Made by a program: the position numbers and the translations under genes. The notes under the pieces were generated by a model that had not been told where the DNA came from, made no database searches, and was given only the letters and a program-made list of their open reading frames with translations. 64,000 nucleotides of DNA from Bradyrhizobiaceae bacterium PARB1 (GTDB lineage Bacteria; Pseudomonadota; Alphaproteobacteria; Rhizobiales; Xanthobacteraceae): the NCBI GenBank assembly GCA_002256345.1, contig NKIY01000008.1, positions 142,590-206,589 on the forward strand, read 5' to 3'. This document shows, piece by piece, positions 26,735 to 34,538 of the stretch; position 1 is the stretch's first letter, and every line of letters starts with the position of its first letter.

Positions 26735-27202
26735 TTAGCGCTTCTTGCGCAAACGGACGACCATGTCGACGCGGCTGATCTCGAAGCCTTCCGGCACGTC
26801 CGGCATCTTGGCCAGCACGAGATTCTGGTTCGGGATATCGACCAGCTCGTGATTGTTCTCGAAGTAATAGTGATGATGTGTCGTCACATTGGTATCGAAA
26901 TAGGTCTTCGTACCATCGACGCTGACCTGACGGAGCAGGCCGGCATCGGTCAGCTGGTTCAGCGTGTTGTAGACGGTCGCCAGCGATACAGGCACCTTGG
27001 CCATCGTGGCTTCTTCATACAGCATTTCAGCCGTCAGATGGCGGGCGCCCTTGCCGAACAGCAGCCAGCCCAGCGCCATGCGCTGACGGGTGGGACGCAG
27101 ACCGACCGACTGGAGCATTTCGTTGACGTCATGCCACGGGCAACCAGTCAGGGCCGGCTGGCGGCCATGATTGATTTCCGCAACCGCGGTTGCGTCATCC
27201 AT
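26735..27202 (-). CDS. irr: Iron response regulator Irr (Fur family)
   Basis: A Fur-family regulator of 155 residues from ATG 27202. It carries the Bradyrhizobium-type haem regulatory motif GCPWHD with Cys21, and the second haem/metal site His109-111 (TTHHHYYFE). The DNA-binding domain is RPTRQRMALGWLLFG...SLATVYNTLNQL. In Bradyrhizobium, Irr represses or activates haem and iron genes and is degraded when it binds haem. The upstream frame (to 27307) adds 35 unlikely residues, but GTG codons up to nine codons upstream could be the true start. It is divergent from fabA. Confidence 0.93.
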   Translation of the reverse strand: MDDATAVAEINHGRQPALTGCPWHDVNEMLQSVGLRPTRQRMALGWLLFGKGARHLTAEMLYEEATMAKVPVSLATVYNTLNQLTDAGLLRQVSVDGTKTYFDTNVTTHHHYYFENNHELVDIPNQNLVLAKMPDVPEGFEISRVDMVVRLRKKR

Positions 27203-27532
27203 CGTTGAAATGCTTTCGTTTATATCCACGTCAGTAACCCTGCCACTTCCACGCAATTCTACTCGGGAATTCCCCAATAATATAAAAACGCAGGGCTCTA
27301 GATGCAAGATTCTCGCAACTAGAGGCCTTCGAGCGCGGAACCGTGCACCGCAGCACTGCGCCCAAGCGCGAATATGCCGTTAAAAGCGGGTGATACGCCG
27401 CTTTGCCGCCTTATGAGCGTATGATAGAGAGCCCTCCACCGGGACAGGTTCCCGCGTGATTTGGAACGATTCTATACGGCTTATCTTGGTTAAAACGGCC
27501 GTTTGACAGGAAAAGACCCGGAAAGCTTGAGC
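27203..27532. promoter_or_regulatory. 330-bp irr/fabA divergent intergenic region
   Basis: No gene. It holds an AATTC (27255-27259)/GAATT (27267-27271) inverted repeat next to the AT-rich stretch CCAATAATATAAAAACG on the irr side, a plausible metal-regulator site. The fabA side has no clear element except GGAAAGC as ribosome site. The GGAACGATT near 27462 lacks a matching -10, so it is not called. Confidence 0.4.
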
Positions 27533-28069
27533 ATGTTGCAGGAACGACGAAACAGCTACGCCTACGAAGATCTGCTGGCCTGTGGCCGCGGCGAGCTGTT
27601 CGGCCCGGGCAATGCGCAATTGCCGCTACCGCCGATGCTGATGTTTGATCGCATTACCCAGATCAACGAAACCGGCGGCGAATACGGCAAGGGCTTCATC
27701 CAGGCCGAACTCGACGTCAATCCGGATCTCTGGTTCTTCGCCTGCCATTTCAAGAACGACCCGGTGATGCCGGGCTGTCTCGGCCTCGACGCCATGTGGC
27801 AACTTGTCGGCTTCTTCCTCGGCTGGTCCGGCGGTATCGGACCCGGCCGTGCACTCGGCCTCGCCGACCTGAAATTCACCGGTCAGGTTCTGACCAATGT
27901 CAAGAAGGTCGTCTATACGATCGACGTGAAGCGCGTGATGCGCTCGAAATTGTGGCTCGGCATTGCCGATGGCTCGCTTTCCGCCGATGGCGAGATTATC
28001 TATCGGGCAAAGGATTTGAAGGTCGGCCTGTTCAAGCAGGATGCCGCCGCAACGCAGCCGGGAACGTAA
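27533..28069 (+). CDS. fabA: 3-hydroxydecanoyl-ACP dehydratase/isomerase FabA
   Basis: A 178-residue hot-dog-fold enzyme that dehydrates 3-hydroxydecanoyl-ACP and isomerises trans-2- to cis-3-decenoyl-ACP, the branch to unsaturated fatty acids. His72 ([12 protein letters not shown]) and Asp86 (LGLDAMWQ) form the active site, matching E. coli His70 and Asp84. The start is ATG 27533 with GGAAAGC upstream; a TTG at 27503 would add ten residues. It forms a pair with fabB and is next to irr, as in Bradyrhizobium. Confidence 0.96.
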   Translation: MLQERRNSYAYEDLLACGRGELFGPGNAQLPLPPMLMFDRITQINETGGEYGKGFIQAELDVNPDLWFFACHFKNDPVMPGCLGLDAMWQLVGFFLGWSGGIGPGRALGLADLKFTGQVLTNVKKVVYTIDVKRVMRSKLWLGIADGSLSADGEIIYRAKDLKVGLFKQDAAATQPGT

Positions 28070-28152
28070 ACGCTCCGCTGCATATCGACGGCGGTTTCCG
28101 AGGGGGCAACCGCCAGGTCCACAACAACGTAAATTCAGAGGGCGAGACGATC

Positions 28153-29379
28153 ATGAGACGGGTTGTCGTCACCGGGATGGGCATTGTCTCATCCATCGGA
28201 AACAACACTCAGGAAGTGCTTGCGAGCCTCCACGAGGCGAAGTCCGGCATTACGCGCGCCGAGAAACACGCGGAGCTGGGCTTCCGCTCCCAGGTGCAGG
28301 GCGCGCCGACCATCAATCCTGCCGACGTGGTCGATCGCCGCGCCATGCGCTTCCTCGGCGAAGGCGCCGCATGGAATCACATCGCCATGGAACAGGCGAT
28401 CCAGGACTCCGGTCTGTCGCCTGAAGACATCTCCAACGAGCGCACCGGCATCATCATGGGCTCGGGCGGCCCGAGCGCACGCACGATCGTGGACTCTGCC
28501 GACATCACCCGCAGCAAGGGTCCGAAGCGTGTCGGCCCGTTTGCCGTACCGAAGGCGATGTCGTCCACCGCGTCTGCAACGCTGGCCACCTGGTTCAAGA
28601 TCAAGGGCGTGAACTATTCGATCTCGTCAGCCTGCGCGACGTCGAACCATTGCATCGGCAATGCCTATGAGATGATCCAGTGGGGCAAGCAGGACGTGGT
28701 CTTCGCCGGCGGCTGCGAAGAACTCGACTGGTCGCTCTCGGTGCTGTTCGACGCCATGGGCGCCATGTCGTCGAAATACAACGACACGCCGGCCACCGCA
28801 TCGCGTCCCTATGACCTCAATCGCGACGGCTTCGTCATTGCCGGCGGCGCCGGTGTGCTGGTGATCGAAGAGCTCGAACATGCCAAGGCGCGAGGCGCCA
28901 AGATCTATGGCGAGATCATCGGCTATGGTGCGACCTCCGACGGCTACGACATGGTCGCACCGTCGGGCGAAGGCGCCGAACGCTGCATGAAGATGGCGCT
29001 CGCCACCACCGGCGGCATCAAGATCGACTACATCAATCCGCACGCCACTTCGACACCGGCTGGCGATCCGCCGGAAATGCAGGCCATCCGCAACGTATTC
29101 GGCGTCGGCGACAAGTGCCCGCCGATCTCGGCGACCAAGGCGCTCACTGGCCACTCGCTGGGCGCCACGGGCGTGCAGGAAGCGATCTATTCGCTACTGA
29201 TGATGCAGAACGGCTTCATCTGCGAGAGCGCCAACATCACCGAGCTCGATCCGGTGTTCGCCGACATGCCGATCGTGCGCAAGCGCATCGATAATGCGAA
29301 GCTCGGCGCCGTGCTGTCGAACTCGTTCGGCTTCGGCGGGACGAATGCGACTCTGGTGTTCAAGCGGATGGATGCGTAA
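28153..29379 (+). CDS. fabB: Beta-ketoacyl-ACP synthase I FabB
   Basis: A 408-residue KAS I condensing enzyme that elongates cis-3-decenoyl-ACP. The catalytic Cys161 lies in [10 protein letters not shown], with His297 ([12 protein letters not shown]) and His334 ([10 protein letters not shown]). It follows fabA after 83 bp. The frame is open upstream from 27796 but overlaps fabA; ATG 28153 begins the conserved RRVVVTGMG. fabI, which I recall as the third gene of this cluster in related genomes, is absent and a family A palindrome follows. Confidence 0.97.
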   Translation: MRRVVVTGMGIVSSIGNNTQEVLASLHEAKSGITRAEKHAELGFRSQVQGAPTINPADVVDRRAMRFLGEGAAWNHIAMEQAIQDSGLSPEDISNERTGIIMGSGGPSARTIVDSADITRSKGPKRVGPFAVPKAMSSTASATLATWFKIKGVNYSISSACATSNHCIGNAYEMIQWGKQDVVFAGGCEELDWSLSVLFDAMGAMSSKYNDTPATASRPYDLNRDGFVIAGGAGVLVIEELEHAKARGAKIYGEIIGYGATSDGYDMVAPSGEGAERCMKMALATTGGIKIDYINPHATSTPAGDPPEMQAIRNVFGVGDKCPPISATKALTGHSLGATGVQEAIYSLLMMQNGFICESANITELDPVFADMPIVRKRIDNAKLGAVLSNSFGFGGTNATLVFKRMDA

Positions 29380-29388
29380 GCGCTGATC

Positions 29389-29536
29389 TCTTCCCTCTCC
29401 CCTTGTGGGAGAGGGTGGATCGACGGCGAAGCCGTCGAGACGGGTGAGGGGTGCCACAAGCTCCGAGCCCGCGGTTACCCCTCATCCGTCTTCGCTTCGC
29501 GAAGCCACCTTCTCCCACAAGGGGAGAAGGAAGAAG
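29389..29536. repeat. Long palindrome, family A (copy 2)
   Basis: CTTCCCTCTCCCCTTGTGGG at the left end pairs with CCCACAAGGGGAGAAGGAAG at the right end. The core GGTGGATCGA...CGAGACGGGTGAGG is shared with the copies at 6049 and 63495. It lies between convergent genes. Confidence 0.75.
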
Positions 29537-29538
29537 TT

Positions 29539-30285
29539 CTACTCCCCCTCCCACCCGCACGCTCGCATCCGCTCTTGGAGATGCGGCGGCACCGGTGCCG
29601 TCACGCGCACCGGCTCCTTGTTGCGCGAGATCGGGATCACGATCTCCCGCGCGTGCAGATGCAGCGTCGGCTCGCCGAAACGGGGTCCGTTGCCGTAAAT
29701 ATTATCGCCGACAATTGGATAACCCGACGCCGAGGTGTGTACGCGGAGCTGATGCGTGCGGCCGGTGACCGGCTCCAGTGCCAGCCAGCTCATGCCGCCG
29801 CCGCGGCCGAGCACCTTGAAATTCGAGACCGACTTCAGCCCCTCAGGATCCGGCTTCATCCACCAGCCGCGCTCGGCATTGAGCCGGCCGAGCGGCATGT
29901 CGATCACGCCCTCCTCGGCCTCTGGCCCACCTTCGACCAACGCCCAGTACGTCTTGGAGATGCGGCTGTGCTTGAACAGCAACCCCAGCGAGGCCGTGGC
30001 CTTGCGATGGCGGCCCAGCACCAGACAACCCGACGTGTCGCGATCCAGCCGATGCGCCAGCACCGGCGCGCGTGGCAGGCCGTATTGCAGGAACCGGAAG
30101 GAATTCTCCAAATTCGGCCCACCTTTCGGGCCACGATGCACGGGTAAGCCGGCAGGCTTGTCGATCACCAGCATCAGACCGTCCCGGTGCAACACCCGCG
30201 ACAGGATCTGGGCTTCGGTCAAATCGCCAACCAGCGCCGGTTCGGCTGCGGCAATTGGCTCAATGTCGGTGTCACTTTCACTCAT
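29539..30285 (-). CDS. RluA-family pseudouridine synthase
   Basis: A 248-residue enzyme that isomerises uridine in rRNA or tRNA. The catalytic Asp is in HRLDRDTSGCLVLG. Other family blocks are LVIDKPAGLPVH, GRTHQLRVHTSASGYPIVGD and LHLHAREI. There is no S4 domain, so it belongs to the short RluA/TruC/RluC-core group; the target position is unknown. A GTG lies one codon upstream of ATG 30285 and could be the start. It is divergent from ftsY, 28 bp away. Confidence 0.9.
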   Translation of the reverse strand: MSESDTDIEPIAAAEPALVGDLTEAQILSRVLHRDGLMLVIDKPAGLPVHRGPKGGPNLENSFRFLQYGLPRAPVLAHRLDRDTSGCLVLGRHRKATASLGLLFKHSRISKTYWALVEGGPEAEEGVIDMPLGRLNAERGWWMKPDPEGLKSVSNFKVLGRGGGMSWLALEPVTGRTHQLRVHTSASGYPIVGDNIYGNGPRFGEPTLHLHAREIVIPISRNKEPVRVTAPVPPHLQERMRACGWEGE

Positions 30286-30313
30286 CACGCGAAACGGCTA
30301 ACACACCCCCGAC

Positions 30314-31258
30314 ATGAGCGACACTCCCGAAACGCCGAAACTGAGCTGGTGGCGACGGCTCTCCAGCGGGCTGAAACGGACCTCGAGCTCGATCGGCTCG
30401 GCGGTCGCCGACCTCGTGACCAAACGCAAGCTCGACCGCGCCATGCTCGAGGATATCGAGGACGTGCTGCTGCGCGCCGATCTCGGTTCCGACGTCGCCG
30501 CACGGATCGCCAAGGCGGTCGGCCAGGGCCGTTTCGACAAGGCGATCTCCGCCGATGAGGTGAAGGCCGTGGTGGCCACCGAGGTCGAGAAGGTGCTGGC
30601 GCCTGTCGCCCAGCCTCTCGAGATCGACACCACCCACAAGCCATTCGTTCTTCTCGTGGTCGGCGTCAACGGCTCCGGCAAGACCACCACCATCGGCAAG
30701 CTGGCCTCCAAACTCACCGCCGAGGGCCGCAAGGTGATGCTGGCTGCAGGCGACACGTTTCGTGCCGCGGCCATCGAGCAACTCAAGGTCTGGGGCGAGC
30801 GCAACAAGGTCCCGGTGATCGCCGGCACGCAAGGATCGGACTCTGCCAGCCTCGCCTTCAGCGCTGTCACCGCCGCCCGCGACGACAACCGCGACCTGCT
30901 GCTGATCGACACCGCCGGCCGGCTACAGAACAAGGCCGAGCTGATGAACGAGCTCGAAAAGGTGGTGCGCGTCATCAAGAAGGTCGATGCCACGGCGCCG
31001 CATGCGGTGCTGCTCGTGCTGGATGCGACAGTGGGACAAAACGCGCTGTCGCAGGTCGAAGCATTTCATCGTACGGCTGGCGTCACCGGTCTCGTGATGA
31101 CCAAGCTCGATGGCACCGCACGCGGCGGCATCCTCGTGGCGCTGGCGGAGAAGTACAAACTGCCGGTGCATTTCATCGGCGTCGGCGAAGGCATCGACGA
31201 TCTCGCGCCATTCACCGCAAAGGATTTTGCAAGAGCGGTCGCGGGCATCGAAGACTAA
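30314..31258 (+). CDS. ftsY: Signal recognition particle receptor FtsY
   Basis: A 314-residue SRP GTPase that docks the SRP-ribosome complex at the inner membrane. The P-loop is GVNGSGKT (117-124), with the G-domain blocks [22 protein letters not shown] and [10 protein letters not shown]. The acidic A domain of E. coli FtsY is missing; a short N-terminus with [13 protein letters not shown] provides the amphipathic membrane-binding helix, as in many alphaproteobacteria. It is followed by yciB. Confidence 0.96.
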   Translation: MSDTPETPKLSWWRRLSSGLKRTSSSIGSAVADLVTKRKLDRAMLEDIEDVLLRADLGSDVAARIAKAVGQGRFDKAISADEVKAVVATEVEKVLAPVAQPLEIDTTHKPFVLLVVGVNGSGKTTTIGKLASKLTAEGRKVMLAAGDTFRAAAIEQLKVWGERNKVPVIAGTQGSDSASLAFSAVTAARDDNRDLLLIDTAGRLQNKAELMNELEKVVRVIKKVDATAPHAVLLVLDATVGQNALSQVEAFHRTAGVTGLVMTKLDGTARGGILVALAEKYKLPVHFIGVGEGIDDLAPFTAKDFARAVAGIED

Positions 31259-31266
31259 GACAGTTA

Positions 31267-31392
31267 TTGTCCCGGACGCGATGCGGCACAAAGTGCCGCT
31301 TCGCAGAGCCGGGACCGCCACGAACTCCGGCATTTGGTACGGTCCCGGCTCTGCGGAGCAGCGCGAAGGGCGCTGCACCGCGTCCGGGACAA
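31267..31392. repeat. Long palindrome, family C (copy 2)
   Basis: TTGTCCCGGACGCGATGCGG at the left and CCGCGTCCGGGACAA at the right are complementary. An inner pair CAGAGCCGGGACCG/CGGTCCCGGCTCTG makes it a double-arm stem. It sits between ftsY and yciB, which may attenuate read-through. Confidence 0.75.
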
Positions 31393-31431
31393 ATTACCAG
31401 ATCACTTGAACGTACTCTGAGAGAGACTGTC

Positions 31432-32046
31432 ATGAGCGGCGACATTATCGACAAGAAACAACCACATCCGCTGTTCAAGCTCGCCACCGAACTCGGGCCG
31501 CTGATCGTGTTCTTCGTGGCGAACTCGAAATTCGGCCTGTTCGCCGCCACCGGCGCCTTCATGGTGGCCATCGTGGCGGCGATGATCGCGTCCTATATCG
31601 TCGTGAAGCATGTGCCGATCATGGCGATTGTGACTGCCTTCGTGGTGCTCGTGTTCGGCGGGCTGACGCTCTGGCTGCATGACGAGACCTTCATCAAGGT
31701 GAAGCCCACCATCATCTACGGGCTGTTCGCCGTGGTGCTCGGCGGCGGCCTTCTGTTCGGCCGCTCCTTCATCGCCATCATGTTCGATCAGGTCTTCAAC
31801 CTGACACCGGCGGGCTGGCGCGCGCTGACGCTGCGCTGGACGCTGTTCTTCGCCGCCATGGCTGTGCTCAACGAAGCGATCTGGCGCACCCAGACCACCG
31901 ATTTCTGGGTGACCTTCAAGGCCTTCGGCGTGATCCCGATTACCATGATCTTCGCGGTGCTGCAGATGCCCCTGATCAAACGCACCAGCATCGAGACCGC
32001 AACGCTTGGCGAAAGCGCTGCCGATGAAGGTGATGTGCGGAAGTAA
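31432..32046 (+). CDS. yciB: Inner-membrane septation protein YciB (IspZ/intracellular septation A family)
   Basis: A 204-residue protein with about five hydrophobic segments. The N-terminus [24 protein letters not shown] and the central block [21 protein letters not shown] are family hallmarks. YciB is linked to cell-envelope integrity and division in E. coli and Shigella. The frame is open from 31267 across the repeat; ATG 31432 starts the family. Its stop abuts the stop of the convergent crotonase with no gap. Confidence 0.92.
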   Translation: MSGDIIDKKQPHPLFKLATELGPLIVFFVANSKFGLFAATGAFMVAIVAAMIASYIVVKHVPIMAIVTAFVVLVFGGLTLWLHDETFIKVKPTIIYGLFAVVLGGGLLFGRSFIAIMFDQVFNLTPAGWRALTLRWTLFFAAMAVLNEAIWRTQTTDFWVTFKAFGVIPITMIFAVLQMPLIKRTSIETATLGESAADEGDVRK

Positions 32047-32838
32047 CTACCTGCCTGTAAAGACAGGCGCGCGGCGCGCCATCCATGCATCGAGGCCCTC
32101 GCCAAGATCATGTGTCGGCGCCATACGCGCGAATTGCTCGCACTCGATCTCGAGTCCCTCACCGATGCTCAGATTGATCCCGCGTGTCACCGCCGTGATC
32201 ACGCTGGTCACCGCAAGCGGCGAATGACGCAGGATGCGGTACGCGAGTTCACGCGCCGCCGGCAGCAACCGATCGTGAGGAACGACGGCGTTCACGAGGC
32301 CGATCTGCAGCGCATGGGCCGGCGAAAAGCTGTCGCCGTTCAAAAGCAATTCAAGGCCGCGCTTCCGTCCGGCCAGCCGCGGCAGGCGCTGGGTGCCACC
32401 GAAGGTCGGCGACATGCCGAGCCTGATCTCGGGCTTGGCGAATGACGCCTGTTCGCTCGCCACCGCCAGATGCACCGCTTCGGTGATTTCGCAGCCGCCG
32501 CCATAAGCGAGACCGTTGACCGCCGCGATCACCGGCTTGGGAAATGCCTCGAGCCGCGCCGTCATTGCCTGCCCGCGGCGAACGAAGTGACGCAACGCTT
32601 CGCTCGGTCCCTGCTTCACGCTCTCGCTGAACTCAGGAATATCCGCACCGGCGGAAAAGGCCCGATCGCCCGCGCCCGTGAGAATCACGGCGCGGATACT
32701 CTTTTCCAGTTCGATCTCGTCGAGCAGCGCCATCAAGCGATCGATCAGCGCATAGTTCAGGGCATTGAGCTGGTTCGGGCGATTGAATGTCAACAGCGCG
32801 ATCTCTCGATCGACATGCATGGTCACGAGTTCGGTCAT
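32047..32838 (-). CDS. Enoyl-CoA hydratase/isomerase (crotonase) family protein
   Basis: A 263-residue crotonase-fold enzyme. The oxyanion-hole segments are AFSAGADI and GLAYGGGCEI; Glu117 and Glu137 (AKPEIRLGMSP) match the two catalytic glutamates of enoyl-CoA hydratase, which favours hydratase activity on 2-enoyl-CoA. The substrate chain is unknown. It is divergent from a TetR-family gene across 84 bp with a strong palindrome, so that regulator probably controls it. Confidence 0.9.
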   Translation of the reverse strand: MTELVTMHVDREIALLTFNRPNQLNALNYALIDRLMALLDEIELEKSIRAVILTGAGDRAFSAGADIPEFSESVKQGPSEALRHFVRRGQAMTARLEAFPKPVIAAVNGLAYGGGCEITEAVHLAVASEQASFAKPEIRLGMSPTFGGTQRLPRLAGRKRGLELLLNGDSFSPAHALQIGLVNAVVPHDRLLPAARELAYRILRHSPLAVTSVITAVTRGINLSIGEGLEIECEQFARMAPTHDLGEGLDAWMARRAPVFTGR

Positions 32839-32891
32839 ATGAGGCTCCGGTCTTGCGATCTGTCCGTGACCGTAGGAAGCTGGCGCTCCCG

Positions 32892-32915
32892 TGTATATTC
32901 ACTAGGCAGTATACA
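32892..32915. promoter_or_regulatory. 24-bp palindromic operator candidate between crotonase and TetR genes
   Basis: TGTATA (32892-32897) and TATACA (32910-32915) flank 12 bp centred on CTAG. The site ends 7 nt before the TetR-family ATG and is 54 nt from the crotonase start, well placed for autoregulation and control of both genes. Confidence 0.6.
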
Positions 32916-32922
32916 TCCCACA

Positions 32923-33525
32923 ATGACCAGCACCGCCAAGCCAACCAAAGACCGCATTGTCGCAGCCGCCAACAAGCTGTTCTACGACGAAGGAATTCGC
33001 GGCGTCAGCGTCGATGCCGTGGCCGAGAGGGCCGGCGTGACCAAACGGACGCTGTACTATCACTTCAAGAGCAAGGACGATCTGATCGCCGCCTATCTCG
33101 AAGGACGCGATCAACCGAATCTCGTGCTATTCAAGCGCTGGTTCGACGAGGCCAAAGGTGGGCTGCCCATGAAAGTGCAGGCCATCTTCGACAATCTCGC
33201 GCACTCGGCGCGGCATCCGAAATGGCGCGGTTGCGGCTTCCTGCGGACATCAGCCGAACTCGCCAACATGCCCGGGCATCCCGCGATGAAGATAGGCGCC
33301 GCGCACAAAAAGAAATTCGAAGCCTGGCTGCAGACAGAGTTCGACACCGCAAAACTATCCAATGCGCCGCTGCTCGCGCGGCAGATCGCATTGCTGCTCG
33401 ATGGTTCATTCGCCACCGTGTTGTTGCACAGGGATGCTGCCTATATGGAAGCGGCGGGATTGGCGGCGAACAAACTCGTCAGCACCGCGAAGCGCGCGGC
33501 GAGCAAGGCGCCGCGCTCTTCTTGA
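32923..33525 (+). CDS. TetR/AcrR family transcriptional regulator
   Basis: A 200-residue regulator with a TetR N-terminal HTH: TKDRIVAAANKLFYDEGIRGVSVDAVAERAGVTKRTLYYHFKSKDDL (seen as AAANKLFYDEGI, AERAGVTKRTLYYHF). The ligand-binding domain (from about 60) includes RGCGFLRTSAELA, found in TetR_C groups linked to fatty-acid or drug-like ligands. An acyl-CoA ligand would fit the divergent crotonase, but this is an inference. The frame is open upstream; ATG 32923 begins the HTH. Confidence 0.92.
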   Translation: MTSTAKPTKDRIVAAANKLFYDEGIRGVSVDAVAERAGVTKRTLYYHFKSKDDLIAAYLEGRDQPNLVLFKRWFDEAKGGLPMKVQAIFDNLAHSARHPKWRGCGFLRTSAELANMPGHPAMKIGAAHKKKFEAWLQTEFDTAKLSNAPLLARQIALLLDGSFATVLLHRDAAYMEAAGLAANKLVSTAKRAASKAPRSS

Positions 33526-33546
33526 CCACTTCACGCTAGCGGGGAA

Positions 33547-34284
33547 CTACACCGCCAGTGTGCCGGCCTTCGCCGCGGTATAGCGCTCGCCGATCTTGGT
33601 CCAATTCACCGTATTCCACCACGCCTTCAGATAATCAGCACGGCGGTTCTGATAGGTGAGGTAATAAGCGTGCTCCCAGACGTCGTTGCCCATCAAGGCG
33701 CGCTTGCCATCCATGATCGGATTGTCCTGGTTCGGGCGCGTCTCGATGGAGAGCTTGCCCGACTTGTCGACGATCACGAACACCCAGCCGGAGCCGAACT
33801 GGCGACCACCCGCGGCATTGAAGTCAGTCTGGAATTTTTCCATCCCGCCGAGATCGCGATCGATCGCCGCAAGCACTTCGCCTTCCGGCTTGCCGCCGTT
33901 CGGGCCCATGATCTGCCAGAACATGGTGTGATTGGCGTGGCCACCGAGATTGTTGCGGACGCCGGTCCGGATAGCATCGGGCACGCTCGAAAGATTGCCG
34001 AGCACTTCGACGAGCGGCTTTTCCGCCAGCATCGGCGTGTCCTTGGCGAAGGTGTTCATGTTGGCGACATAGGCCGCGTGATGCTTGTCGTGATGGATTT
34101 CCATCGTCCTGGCATCGATGTTCGGCTCGAATGCATTCACGGGATAGGTCAGCGGCGGCAGGATGAAAGCGCCGTTACCGGCGGTCGGCGTTGCCGCCTG
34201 GGCGAAAGCGAGACGTGGCGCAGCCACAGCAGCGGCCATGCCGGTCGCAGCGAACATCAGTTGGCGTCGGGACATCGATAGCAT
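33547..34284 (-). CDS. Exported Fe/Mn superoxide dismutase
   Basis: A 245-residue SOD with an N-terminal twin-arginine-type signal: MSRRQLMFAATGMAAAVAAP and cleavage after AFA near residue 28. The catalytic domain has metal ligands His64 (MEIHHDKHH), His119 (HANHTMFW), Asp201 and His205 (GNDVWEHAYY). It converts superoxide to peroxide and oxygen. Fe versus Mn cannot be told. Most alphaproteobacterial Fe/Mn SODs are cytoplasmic, so a Tat-type leader suggests a periplasmic enzyme loaded with metal before export. The frame opens 16 codons upstream, but ATG 34284 begins the leader. Confidence 0.92.
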   Translation of the reverse strand: MLSMSRRQLMFAATGMAAAVAAPRLAFAQAATPTAGNGAFILPPLTYPVNAFEPNIDARTMEIHHDKHHAAYVANMNTFAKDTPMLAEKPLVEVLGNLSSVPDAIRTGVRNNLGGHANHTMFWQIMGPNGGKPEGEVLAAIDRDLGGMEKFQTDFNAAGGRQFGSGWVFVIVDKSGKLSIETRPNQDNPIMDGKRALMGNDVWEHAYYLTYQNRRADYLKAWWNTVNWTKIGERYTAAKAGTLAV

Positions 34285-34430
34285 GGTGTTTCTCCTCGGA
34301 CTTTGCTCTGCCGTTGCATGCGGCCTTGGCAACTACGTCTGGCCTGTGTGCCAGTTTCATATGCGGTCATTGTGACGCATGAACCTTCCGACCGTCATCA
34401 CGTCACGGAGAGGCGGAGCTCCCAAAGCAA

Positions 34431-34454
34431 ACGGCCGGGATTTCTCCCGGCCGT
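34431..34454 (-). terminator. Rho-independent terminator of the OmpA-like gene
   Basis: On the minus strand ACGGCCGGGA and TCCCGGCCGT pair around a 4-nt loop, followed by TTTGCTTT. It lies 85 bp after the OmpA-like stop. Confidence 0.7.
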
Positions 34455-34491
34455 CGGTATTTATAGAAGCTCCGCCATTTCTTTTTGCCAG

Positions 34492-34538
34492 AGCATGATC
34501 TTGTCCGAAAACCGGAAGCCGCTTTTCGGAATCATGCT
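34492..34538. repeat. AGCATGAT...ATCATGCT palindrome (copy 1)
   Basis: Outer arms AGCATGAT (34492-34499) and ATCATGCT (34531-34538), inner arms CCGAAAA/TTTTCGG. It touches the OmpA-like stop codon. A second copy is at 62441-62488. Dispersed elements of this type are common in Rhizobiales. Confidence 0.75.

Noticed and set aside
27462..27490. GGAAC before fabA as an EcfG promoter
   Set aside because: No CGTT follows at 15-17 nt.
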